NCBI GenBank assembly: GCA_002685075.1
Contig: NYWO01000108.1
Coordinates: forward strand, 27,281 to 91,280
DNA from: Arcobacter sp.
GTDB lineage: Bacteria > Campylobacterota > Campylobacteria > Campylobacterales > Arcobacteraceae
Length of the DNA: 64,000 nucleotides
Direction of reading: 5' to 3'
A program made the position numbers and the translations under genes. Positions 51,925 to 61,083 of the stretch are shown in pieces. Position 1 is the first letter of the stretch. Every line of letters starts with the position of its first letter. A model generated the notes under the pieces. It worked only from the letters and a program-made list of their open reading frames with translations, searched no databases and had not been told where the DNA came from.

Positions 51925-52806
51925 TTGCCATACGTATTAAAAAAATTTGAAGTAAAAGAAAAAAAGCTAATAGATGACTTTTTAATACAAGATGCCAAAC
52001 TATCTTCAAAACTATCTCAAAGTTTATTAGCCAAAGGAAAAGTTTTAAATCAGGATAATAAAAGACTTCAAAAAAACCAAACAGTAAAAAAAGGATTTAT
52101 AAAAGTAAGTGTTTTTCAAGCTATTACAAAAGGTCTTAAACCACTTTTTCAAACAGAACACTTCGCAATTTTTGATAAACCGTCAGGACTTTTAGTTCAT
52201 CCAACTGCTATAAATGATGAATATACATTATTAGATGAAATCAAATACCATTTTGATGATAATGCATCTTTAGTTCATAGAATTGATAAAGAAACTTCAG
52301 GGCTTGTATTAGTAGCAAAAAACAAATACTCTGAAATGATTTTAAAAGAGATGTTTGAAGAAAAAAAATACCAAAAAACATATAAAGCTATTGTAGAAAA
52401 TGAAGTAAAAAATAGTATTGAAATAAACTCACCTATTACAAATGATACAGGGATTATAAAACTAAAAATGAAAGTAGATGAAAAAGGCAAGGCTTCAACT
52501 ACAAGTATTGAGCCTATTTCTTTTGATAAAGAAAAGAATCAAACTTTAGTTTATTCATATCCAAAAACAGGCAGACAACATCAGATTAGAGTTCATTTAG
52601 ATTCAATAGGACACAGAATTGTTGGAGATCCAATTTATGGTATTAAAGAGGAAAGTGCAGATAGAATTTTAAAAAAAGAAGTTACTATTGAGCAAAGAAA
52701 CCTTTTATCAGGTAATAAAAGGCTTCTTCTTCATGCCTATTCTTTAGAGTTTGAATACTTAAATATTAAATATAAGTTTATTTCAAAACAAAAATTTAAT
52801 GCATAA
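51925..52806 (+). CDS. RluA family pseudouridine synthase (TTG start)
   Basis: FAIFDKPSGLLVHPT, LVHRIDKETSGLVLVAKN, TGRQHQIRVHLDSIGHRIVGDPIYG. Confidence 0.94.
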   Translation: MPYVLKKFEVKEKKLIDDFLIQDAKLSSKLSQSLLAKGKVLNQDNKRLQKNQTVKKGFIKVSVFQAITKGLKPLFQTEHFAIFDKPSGLLVHPTAINDEYTLLDEIKYHFDDNASLVHRIDKETSGLVLVAKNKYSEMILKEMFEEKKYQKTYKAIVENEVKNSIEINSPITNDTGIIKLKMKVDEKGKASTTSIEPISFDKEKNQTLVYSYPKTGRQHQIRVHLDSIGHRIVGDPIYGIKEESADRILKKEVTIEQRNLLSGNKRLLLHAYSLEFEYLNIKYKFISKQKFNA

Positions 52807-54355
52807 ATCTTTTAAAGTCTTTTGGATAAGGGGCTTTTAAAAGATCACCTGTTCTTAAAGGTTTATATAATTCATCATATCTTTTATATTTAGTTTCATC
52901 TAATCTATAAAACACATGTTTTCTAGTTAATTTGTCAAAATCATCAAGACCAGAAGAAGCTAATAATTCTACAAAACTCTCAATAGTACCTTGATGATAA
53001 TTAGCAACTCTTTGCTTTTTATCTTCAACTATTAACGCACTTCCTAATCTTTTATTCTGAGTAGCAACACCAGTTGGACATGTATTTTTATGACAATCTA
53101 AAGCCTGAATACAACCTAAAGAAAACATCATTCCTCTTGCACTTGCACATAAATCAGCACCAAGAGATAGTTTTTTTAGAATATCCATTCCATTTAAAAC
53201 TTTTCCAGAAGCAATAACTTTAATATCTTTTTTTAAATCAAAACCAATTAAAGCGTCAACAACAAAAACTAAAGCTTCTCGTAATGGCATTCCTACAGAG
53301 TTTGTATATTCTAAAGGAGCAGCACCGGTACCACCCTCACCACCATCAACTGTAATAAAATCTGGTTTTAGTCCAGTTTGATGCATAACTTTACAAAGTT
53401 CAATAAACTCTTCTTTTCTACCAATACAAAGCTTAATTCCAATTGGTTTTCCATTAGATAAATATCTTAAATTTGTTATAAATTCCATCATCTCTTTAGC
53501 TGTATTAAAAGCTGAATGAACAGGAGGAGAGTCAACTTGAGTATAAGGTTTAACACCTCTACCTTCTGCAATTTCAGGAGTGTTCTTATTTGCAGGTAAA
53601 ATTCCACCATGTCCAGGTTTTGCACCTTGTGATAATTTTATTTCAACCATTTTTACATTTTCATAGTTTGATTTCTCTTTAAATAAATCAGCATTAAAAG
53701 TACCATCTTCATTTCTACAACCAAAATATCCAGTTCCTACTTGCCAAATTAAATCACAATTTACTTCAAGATGATATTTACTAATTCCACCCTCACCTGT
53801 ATTTAATGCAAAACCACCAATCTTTGCTCCATATCCAAGTGATCTTACTGCAGCTGAACTAAGTGCTCCAAAACTCATAGCAGAAACATTGAAAATACTT
53901 GCATTATAAGGTTTTGAACAAGAAGAATTACCAATTAATACTCTTGGGTCATGATCTAAATCTTTTGCTTTTACAGCACTTAAAGAATGACCTATCCATT
54001 CATATCCTGCTTTATAAACATCAACTTTAGTTCCAAAAGGAATTGTACTAACTAATTTTTTAGAACGTCTATAAACTAAACTTCTTTCTTGTCTGTTAAA
54101 AGGAACACCATCAATATCTGATTCCATAAAATACTGTCTAATTGGTGGTCGTAATTCTTCAAATACCCATCTAAGTCTTCCTACTATTGGGAAGTTACGC
54201 CATAAGGAATGCTTTGTTTGCTTCATATCATAAATTGCTAAAGCAATAAATCCTGAAATAATTATAATTAACCATAAAAATGATATTTTAATAATTAACC
54301 AAATACCAAATATTACAGCTAAAAATATTAAAGCTTTTTTTGTGTTTTTTTTCAT
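52796..54355 (-). CDS. FMN-binding glutamate synthase (GltS)-like family protein
   Basis: NVSAMSFGALSSAAVRSLGYGAKIGGFALNTGEGGIS, KPGHGGILPANK, ITVDGGEGGTGAAPLEY, CHKNTCPTGVATQ. Confidence 0.94.
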   Translation of the reverse strand: MKKNTKKALIFLAVIFGIWLIIKISFLWLIIIISGFIALAIYDMKQTKHSLWRNFPIVGRLRWVFEELRPPIRQYFMESDIDGVPFNRQERSLVYRRSKKLVSTIPFGTKVDVYKAGYEWIGHSLSAVKAKDLDHDPRVLIGNSSCSKPYNASIFNVSAMSFGALSSAAVRSLGYGAKIGGFALNTGEGGISKYHLEVNCDLIWQVGTGYFGCRNEDGTFNADLFKEKSNYENVKMVEIKLSQGAKPGHGGILPANKNTPEIAEGRGVKPYTQVDSPPVHSAFNTAKEMMEFITNLRYLSNGKPIGIKLCIGRKEEFIELCKVMHQTGLKPDFITVDGGEGGTGAAPLEYTNSVGMPLREALVFVVDALIGFDLKKDIKVIASGKVLNGMDILKKLSLGADLCASARGMMFSLGCIQALDCHKNTCPTGVATQNKRLGSALIVEDKKQRVANYHQGTIESFVELLASSGLDDFDKLTRKHVFYRLDETKYKRYDELYKPLRTGDLLKAPYPKDFKRFMH

Positions 54356-54492
54356 TTAAATTCTTTTTTTTGATTTGTTTTAGTATTATAATAAGAAAAT
54401 GATTAAAAGCATTATTATTTTAAGAAATGATAGTACACAAATAGTAAATATTTTTTGTTTATAATACAATAATTAAAAAACTAAGGAAAAAC

Positions 54493-55866
54493 ATGAAAAA
54501 GTTTGATTTGATAATTATAGGAGCAGGACGAGCAAGTAACCTTGCAGTAACAGCTTCAAAAATGGGAAAAAAAGTTGCAATAATTGAAAAATCAAAATTT
54601 GGAGGTACTTGTCCAAATAGAGGTTGTGTACCTTCAAAACTATTGATTGGATATGCTCATGTTGCACGTGCGATTAAAGAATCAAATAGGCACTTCATAG
54701 ATTCAACTATAAATAAGATTGATATAGAAAAAATATTTGAAGAGACAAACAAATATATTTCAAAAATTGATCCTTCTTATAAAAGTAGATTTAATGAAAA
54801 TGTAGAAATTATATATGGAACAGGAAAATTTGTTTCTAACAATATTGTAAGTGTAAATGGTGAAGAATTAACTGCTCCTAAAATTGTAATAGCAACGGGA
54901 ACAAAACCGATAAAAGCACCACATGAAAAAGCATGGACAAGTGATGATATTTTTCCTCTTGAAGGTGAGATTCCAAAATCAATCACAATAGTTGGTTCTG
55001 GTTTCATAGCTTGTGAATTAGCAAACTTTTTTGCAGCAGTTGGAATACAAACAACACTACTTGTAAGAAGCCAAAGAATTCTAGGAAATGAAGATAGCGA
55101 TATTTCTGCTATTTTTAAAGAAGAGTTTTCAAAAAATGTTGATATTTTATTTGATACAAGTATTGATGAGATAGATTATACAAATAATCAATTTGATTTA
55201 ACACTAATAAATAAAGATAATAACAAAACAAAACATAAGTCACAAGCATTGTTATATGCAACAGGAAGAGAATCTAATACCAATAGTTTAGATTTACAAA
55301 ATACTGATATAGAAGTAGATGAAAGAAACTATATAAAAAGAGATGATTTCTTTGAAACAAATGCAAAAGGTGTTTATGTTGTAGGAGATGCAAGTGGTGA
55401 AAATATGCTACAACATGCAGCTGCTCAAGAAGTAAATTATTTAGGAAAGATTCTGCTTGAAGGGGAAAAAGAACCTTTAAAATTTAAATACATGCCTCAT
55501 GCAGTTTTTACAGAACCAGAAATTGCAAGTGTTGGAATAACTGAACAAAAAGCAAAAGAGCAAAATATTGAATATGTTACAAGTATAACTCCATGGCTTG
55601 CAAGTGCAAAAGCTATGTCAACTAGACTTAAATACCCAAGAACAAAGTTTATTATAGACCCAAATACTTATGAAATTTTAGGATGTCATTTAATAGGTCC
55701 TGAAAGCTCAACTATGATGCATCAAATACTAGCTGTAATGCATTTAGACAATGATGTTAGGCACTTAAAAGAGATGTTATATATTCATCCAGCATTAAGT
55801 GAAGCTATTTTACCTGCTGCTGTAGGAGCAGTAAAAGCTATAGAATCTTATAAAAAAGATAAATAG
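54493..55866 (+). CDS. FAD-dependent pyridine nucleotide-disulfide oxidoreductase (dihydrolipoyl dehydrogenase/mycothione reductase-like)
   Basis: FDLIIIGAGRASNLAVTASKMGKKVAIIEKSKFGGTCPNRGCVPSK; VYVVGDASG; C-terminal MLYIHPALSEAI. Confidence 0.9.
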   Translation: MKKFDLIIIGAGRASNLAVTASKMGKKVAIIEKSKFGGTCPNRGCVPSKLLIGYAHVARAIKESNRHFIDSTINKIDIEKIFEETNKYISKIDPSYKSRFNENVEIIYGTGKFVSNNIVSVNGEELTAPKIVIATGTKPIKAPHEKAWTSDDIFPLEGEIPKSITIVGSGFIACELANFFAAVGIQTTLLVRSQRILGNEDSDISAIFKEEFSKNVDILFDTSIDEIDYTNNQFDLTLINKDNNKTKHKSQALLYATGRESNTNSLDLQNTDIEVDERNYIKRDDFFETNAKGVYVVGDASGENMLQHAAAQEVNYLGKILLEGEKEPLKFKYMPHAVFTEPEIASVGITEQKAKEQNIEYVTSITPWLASAKAMSTRLKYPRTKFIIDPNTYEILGCHLIGPESSTMMHQILAVMHLDNDVRHLKEMLYIHPALSEAILPAAVGAVKAIESYKKDK

Positions 55867-56094
55867 GTATTTTTATAATTTAATTTGTGAAGTTTCTATA
55901 ATCAAAAAAGCTTAAAGCTTTGTGAGATTTTATAGTTTTTACTTTTTTAATACTTTGTAGAACACGAAAAACTAATATGAGTACTTCGTGCTCTAAAACC
56001 TAGAGATTAAGAAAAAGAATATATAGAACATTGTGTCATTTTTTTTTCTTAGATTAGATAGTTTATTTTACAAGGTCATAAAAGATATTACTTA

Positions 56095-56300
56095 TCTATT
56101 ATTTAATCTATACCCTTTAGGTGTTATTTCAACATTTTTAAAAAACCTTGTAAATTGTGAAGCATCTTGAAAATTTAAAGATATTACTAGACTATAAATT
56201 ATTTGTCAGAGCATATCAATAAATTTTTTGCTTCTTTTATAATCCTTTTATGGATAAAATGAAGAGTACTTTTACTAGTTTTTCTTTAACTGTATCACTT
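56095..56300 (-). pseudogene. Remnant of an AraC-family regulator (C-terminal HTH)
   Basis: Minus-strand read in two frames: HKRIIKEAKNLLICSDK (then stop) and LVISLNFQDASQFTRFFKNVEITPKGYRLNN, the canonical AraC second-HTH sequence; no start, frame-broken. Confidence 0.75.
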
Positions 56301-56427
56301 ATGTCAGCCGAACTGTTAAAATAATCAAGTAAATTTAGACTAAAACCAGATCAATATTATATAATTTTGTATATTAATACAAATTTTACAAAATTGAGAT
56401 AAACTAAAGATATCAAAGGGATAAGTT

Positions 56428-57732
56428 ATGAGCATCAGATTTAAATTTAGTTTTATGATATTTGTTTTATTGACATCTGTATTTATTAATATATCATTTA
56501 TCTATTTATTGGAAAAATACAGTTCAAATAAACTTCTTGCAGTTAATGATACACATGAAATTATTATTGCTTCTAATAAACTAATAAGTCTTATCAATGA
56601 TGCAGAAACAGGTCAAAGAGGATATTTACTTACCCAAAATTTAGAATATCTTGAACCCTATCATATTGGAAAAAGGGATCTTTTTATAGTACTTGAATTT
56701 TTAACAAAGCAGGTTCAAGATGAGGAACAAAAAGAGAATTTAAAAAACTTAAAAAAACTTATCACAGAAAAATTTTCTGATATGCAAAAAACAATTGATT
56801 TAGGAAAAAATAATCAATTTGATGAAGCTATAAACTATGTAAAAAGAGGTATAGGGAAAAACTATATGGATCAAGTTAAAGCTGTGACAGCAAAATTTAT
56901 CTATAGAGAAAATTTTTTATTACAAACACGAAAAGGGAACTACCAATCAAACAGAGTAACTATTATGACCCTTATGTATGTGGAACTTACTTTTATTATA
57001 TTATTTAGTTTATTGGCATGGTTTATCGTCTCAAAATCATTTTTTGAACCTTTAAAACTTCTTGTTAATAGTACCAAAAAAGTTGAGAGTGGAGAAAAAA
57101 TAGATATTAATGAGATCACAACGCAAGATGAAATGGGATATTTAATAGCAAATTTTTATAAAATGCATGAAAAAATCATAGAAAGAGAGAATCATCTATC
57201 TCATATTGCAACACATGATACTCTGACCTCTTTAGCAAATAGAGTAAAATTATATGAATATTTAGATACCTCTTTACAAAATGCAAATGATACAAATACA
57301 CAAACATATGTATTATTTATGGATTTAAATAAATTTAAAATTATCAACGATACATTTGGTCATGAAGCAGGAGATCTTATGCTTCAAACTGCAGCAAAAA
57401 GATTTAAGAGTATTCTTCGAGAAGAAGATGAATTATTTAGAATTGGAGGAGATGAGTTTTTAATAGTTATTCAAAATATTATAGAGCAATCACAAATAGA
57501 TGTAATCATTAAAAAGCTATTGGATTCTACCTTTGAACCGATTAATTACAACACACATAAAATGGAACTCTCTGTAAGTATAGGTATATCTTCATATCCT
57601 GATACAGCAAATAATAAAGAAGAACTAATCAAGTCAGCCGATATAGCGATGTATGAAGCGAAAAAGAATAGTGAAGAGAACTTTGCATATTTTAATAAAA
57701 GTATGATGAGAAGAAAATCCGACAAAATTTAG
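56428..57732 (+). CDS. Diguanylate cyclase: CHASE3-like sensor, HAMP, GGDEF
   Basis: INDAETGQRGYLLTQNLEYLEPY (CHASE3), HAMP after TM2, ILREEDELFRIGGDEFLIVI, ISIGISSYPDTANNKEELIKSADIAMYEAKKN. Confidence 0.92.
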   Translation: MSIRFKFSFMIFVLLTSVFINISFIYLLEKYSSNKLLAVNDTHEIIIASNKLISLINDAETGQRGYLLTQNLEYLEPYHIGKRDLFIVLEFLTKQVQDEEQKENLKNLKKLITEKFSDMQKTIDLGKNNQFDEAINYVKRGIGKNYMDQVKAVTAKFIYRENFLLQTRKGNYQSNRVTIMTLMYVELTFIILFSLLAWFIVSKSFFEPLKLLVNSTKKVESGEKIDINEITTQDEMGYLIANFYKMHEKIIERENHLSHIATHDTLTSLANRVKLYEYLDTSLQNANDTNTQTYVLFMDLNKFKIINDTFGHEAGDLMLQTAAKRFKSILREEDELFRIGGDEFLIVIQNIIEQSQIDVIIKKLLDSTFEPINYNTHKMELSVSIGISSYPDTANNKEELIKSADIAMYEAKKNSEENFAYFNKSMMRRKSDKI

Positions 57733-57984
57733 TTAAATAAAAAGTGTAACTAGACTTCATTTGACATAGGTATCTACAAAACCATTAAGTAGTGGAGAGG
57801 TAATATGGATTCATACTTAGAATTTAAAAGTATCTAAGTTAAAATAATAAGTTCTATAACCTGTACTATTTCAAATATTCCTTAAATAAATAGTATTAAA
57901 TATATAATATTAACTTATAATTGATAAATATCATTTTTTTATCTTTTTGTTTTAAATACACTTCATAAAACAAAAGGATAAAAA

Positions 57985-59148
57985 ATGAAAATATTTCTAT
58001 TAGCTATTCTTCTACTTATAGAATTGAATGCAAATGATTACATAAAAAATAATACATGTAAAGCATGTCATCCTACAATTTATAGTGAATTTTATAATTC
58101 ATCGCATAGAAAAGCTTCAATTTTTGAAGATCCAATTCATAAAGCAGTTTGGGATTTACATCCAAATAAACAAAAAGGATCTTATACTTGTGCAAAGTGT
58201 CATACTCCAAGTGATTTAGAACTTCTTAAAAAACTAAAAGAAAATAAAAAAGCACTACCTATTAAAAATATTGTACAAACCCATGAAGCAATTTCATGTG
58301 TTTATTGTCATAGTATAAAAAGTATTGAAAAACATGAAAAAGTTAATACTAATATTTTAACAAAAGAAAAGAAAGTGTTTTTTGCAGCAAATGAAGAAAA
58401 TAAAGAACTAAAAGATAAAAAGTATAAAGATGAAGTTTCAATGTTTGGGATGATGAAAAAAACTTCAGGTTCACCCTATCATACAATTGATTACTCAAAT
58501 GAAGATTTTTATACAGGGAAAATGTGTATGGGGTGCCATCAGAAGCTACAAAACAATAATAACTTTGATTTATGTAGAGTTGATATGAAAGGTGCACAAA
58601 ATGAGGAAAAAAACTGTATAACTTGTCATATGCCAAAAGTAAAAGGAACAGCAACTTCTATTAAGATAACAGATACTCATAGATTCCACGGTTTTGCTAG
58701 TGCTTCTAATAATCAAGATTTATTAACAAAATATGTAAAAATCAAATTTAAAGAAAAAAGTGATAACTTTGAAATTGCTATAAAAAATGAATCTAGCCAT
58801 AATTTATTTTTACAACCTTTAAGATTAGCACAATTAAGAGTTAATGTTTTAAGAGGAGATAAAAGAATAAAACTTGATACAAAATCTTTTATGAGAATAA
58901 TAGGAAAAGATGGAAAACCTACTATGCCTTGGCTTGCAAATAGTGTAGTCAAAAATAATATGATTAAAGCAAATGAAAATAGAGTTATTACCTATGATTT
59001 TAAATTAAAAGCTAATGATTCTATTGAAGTTGTATTTGGTTATTACAAAGTTAATCCAAAAATGTGGAAAAAGTTAAAACTTGAAAATGATAAAAAAAGT
59101 ACAAAATTTAATATATTAAAAAGTGAATTTTATAAGAGTAGTAAGTAA
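57985..59148 (+). CDS. Pentaheme cytochrome c family protein
   Basis: Signal peptide and five CxxCH motifs: CKACH, CAKCH, CVYCH, CMGCH, CITCH. Confidence 0.93.
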   Translation: MKIFLLAILLLIELNANDYIKNNTCKACHPTIYSEFYNSSHRKASIFEDPIHKAVWDLHPNKQKGSYTCAKCHTPSDLELLKKLKENKKALPIKNIVQTHEAISCVYCHSIKSIEKHEKVNTNILTKEKKVFFAANEENKELKDKKYKDEVSMFGMMKKTSGSPYHTIDYSNEDFYTGKMCMGCHQKLQNNNNFDLCRVDMKGAQNEEKNCITCHMPKVKGTATSIKITDTHRFHGFASASNNQDLLTKYVKIKFKEKSDNFEIAIKNESSHNLFLQPLRLAQLRVNVLRGDKRIKLDTKSFMRIIGKDGKPTMPWLANSVVKNNMIKANENRVITYDFKLKANDSIEVVFGYYKVNPKMWKKLKLENDKKSTKFNILKSEFYKSSK

Positions 59149-59150
59149 GT

Positions 59151-59227
<77 letters not shown>

Positions 59228-59300
59228 TTCTAAAAGTTGTTAAGGTCTATGATAGCTAATTAAGCTTAATGCAATCTCAACAACTTTTTATTTAAGTAAA

Positions 59301-60179
59301 TTAGTCTTCTTTTAAATACTCATGTGCCATATATGAACTTCTTGCATATGGGCTAGCTTTTACATATTCAAAACCTAAATCCATTGCTAACTTTTCATAT
59401 CTTGCAAATTGTTCAGGTTTTACATATTCAATAACTTTTTCATAGTCGCCAGAAGGAGCAAGATATTGTCCAATACTTAAAAACTTACATCCAACTGCTA
59501 ATAAGTCTTTAAATACAGCAATCATTTCTTCTTCTGTTTCACCTAATCCTACCATTAAAGCAGATTTTGTTTTTATTTTATCACCACCAAGCTCTTTTAA
59601 TCTTCTTAAAACATCTAAAGATCTTTCATATTTCCCATTTCTTCTTACTCTGTATAGACTTGGAACTGTTTCAACATTGTGTCCAATGATAGTTGCCCCT
59701 GATTGAACAACTCTTTGAAGACTCTCTTCTTTAGCTTTGAAATCAGGAATTAAAATTTCCACTTTAGTACCAGGAGCTTTTTCTAAAATATCTTGTGTAA
59801 CTTTGTAAAACTGTTCTGCTCCACCATCTTTTAAATCATCTCTTGCTGGACTTGTAATTACTACAAATTTAAGACCTAAGCTTAAAACTGAAGTTGTTAC
59901 TTTTTGTATTTCACTTTCATCAACTCCACTTGGTAATCCTGTTGTTACATTACAATAAGTACATCTTCTTGTACAAATAGCTCCTAAAATTAAAAAAGTA
60001 GCATTTTTATTTGCAAAACATTCACTAATATTAGGACATTTTGCTTCTTGACAAATTGTATGAAGTCCTCCAACATCTTTTAAAAGGTTTTCCATTTCTA
60101 TTTGAGTATGTGGTGTTAGTTTTTTTCTTAACCATTCTGGTTTTTTAAATTTTAATTCTTTTGTCATTTCTTTTGTCAT
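59301..60179 (-). CDS. lipA: Lipoyl synthase
   Basis: CQEAKCPNISECFANKNATFLILGAICTRRCTYCNV. Start placed at MTKEMTKELKF (60179), just after the lplA-like stop. Confidence 0.96.
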   Translation of the reverse strand: MTKEMTKELKFKKPEWLRKKLTPHTQIEMENLLKDVGGLHTICQEAKCPNISECFANKNATFLILGAICTRRCTYCNVTTGLPSGVDESEIQKVTTSVLSLGLKFVVITSPARDDLKDGGAEQFYKVTQDILEKAPGTKVEILIPDFKAKEESLQRVVQSGATIIGHNVETVPSLYRVRRNGKYERSLDVLRRLKELGGDKIKTKSALMVGLGETEEEMIAVFKDLLAVGCKFLSIGQYLAPSGDYEKVIEYVKPEQFARYEKLAMDLGFEYVKASPYARSSYMAHEYLKED

Positions 60180-60180
60180 A

Positions 60181-60897
60181 TTATTTTCCTTCATATAATT
60201 CATAATATATATTTTGTTCATTTTCATCTAATTGCGATTCTATAAATTGCGCATTAAAAGTCTTTTCAAATGCTGTTTGTAAAATATTAGCTGCTTCATC
60301 AAAACTTAATTTAATAGAAAAGTCTTCTAATGAAGACCCATATTTTTCATCTTTTCTAATTGTCGTTAAAGGTATTGAGCCATGTTGAAAAATTACATTT
60401 TTTGCTCTTTTCTGAGCATTACCACCAATCTTTTCTCCATTGATTATAATATCATAAGCCTCAAATCCTACTTGACAAAATGCATCTTTACTTAAAACTA
60501 TCCCCTCAGTGTCTTTTGCAAAATTTGCTTTTAGACCTAAATGGGAATAGAAGTTAAGAATAAAAGAACAAATTAACTCGTAAGTTTCTTTTACACTTTT
60601 ATTTTCTATATAACTTGATGGAATTATTAAAGAGTATGAAATATCATGTCCATGGAATAATACTCCTCCTCCAGTAATTCTTTTTGCAAAATTATTTTTA
60701 TAATCTTCTATTAATGTTACGTAATCACTAGGGTTTTGAGAAAGTCCAAAAGTAACACTAGTTTGCCAAGAATAAATTCGTAAAACAGGTAAACTATCTT
60801 TATTAAAAGTTTTAAATAATGCAGAATCTAAACAAGTATTAGCTTTTGCACTAAGATTTTCAGATTTAATTAATCTGAACTTATTGTTAAAAATCAT
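60181..60897 (-). CDS. Lipoate-protein ligase / lipoyltransferase family (LplA/LipM-like)
   Basis: KRITGGGVLFHGHDISYSLIIP, NGEKIGGNAQKRAKNVIFQHGSIPL. Confidence 0.9.
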   Translation of the reverse strand: MIFNNKFRLIKSENLSAKANTCLDSALFKTFNKDSLPVLRIYSWQTSVTFGLSQNPSDYVTLIEDYKNNFAKRITGGGVLFHGHDISYSLIIPSSYIENKSVKETYELICSFILNFYSHLGLKANFAKDTEGIVLSKDAFCQVGFEAYDIIINGEKIGGNAQKRAKNVIFQHGSIPLTTIRKDEKYGSSLEDFSIKLSFDEAANILQTAFEKTFNAQFIESQLDENEQNIYYELYEGK

Positions 60898-61083
60898 TTT
60901 AATCCTAACTTATTTTTTTATTTATCTATTATTATAATATTTATATTTAAGAATAGTTTAAACTAATTACAATTTTTAGTTAAAAACTAAGTTTATTGTA
61001 ATTTAAAGTTTATTATAATCTAAAAAATTAATTTTTTTTATTAAATAAACATTAAGAATTAAAAATTATATCAAAGGATATTT

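Noticed and set aside
57733-57984. Possible insertion-sequence relic (MDSYLEFKSI-like reading)
   Set aside because: Too short, with no terminal repeats or transposase signature; not distinguishable from random intergenic sequence.
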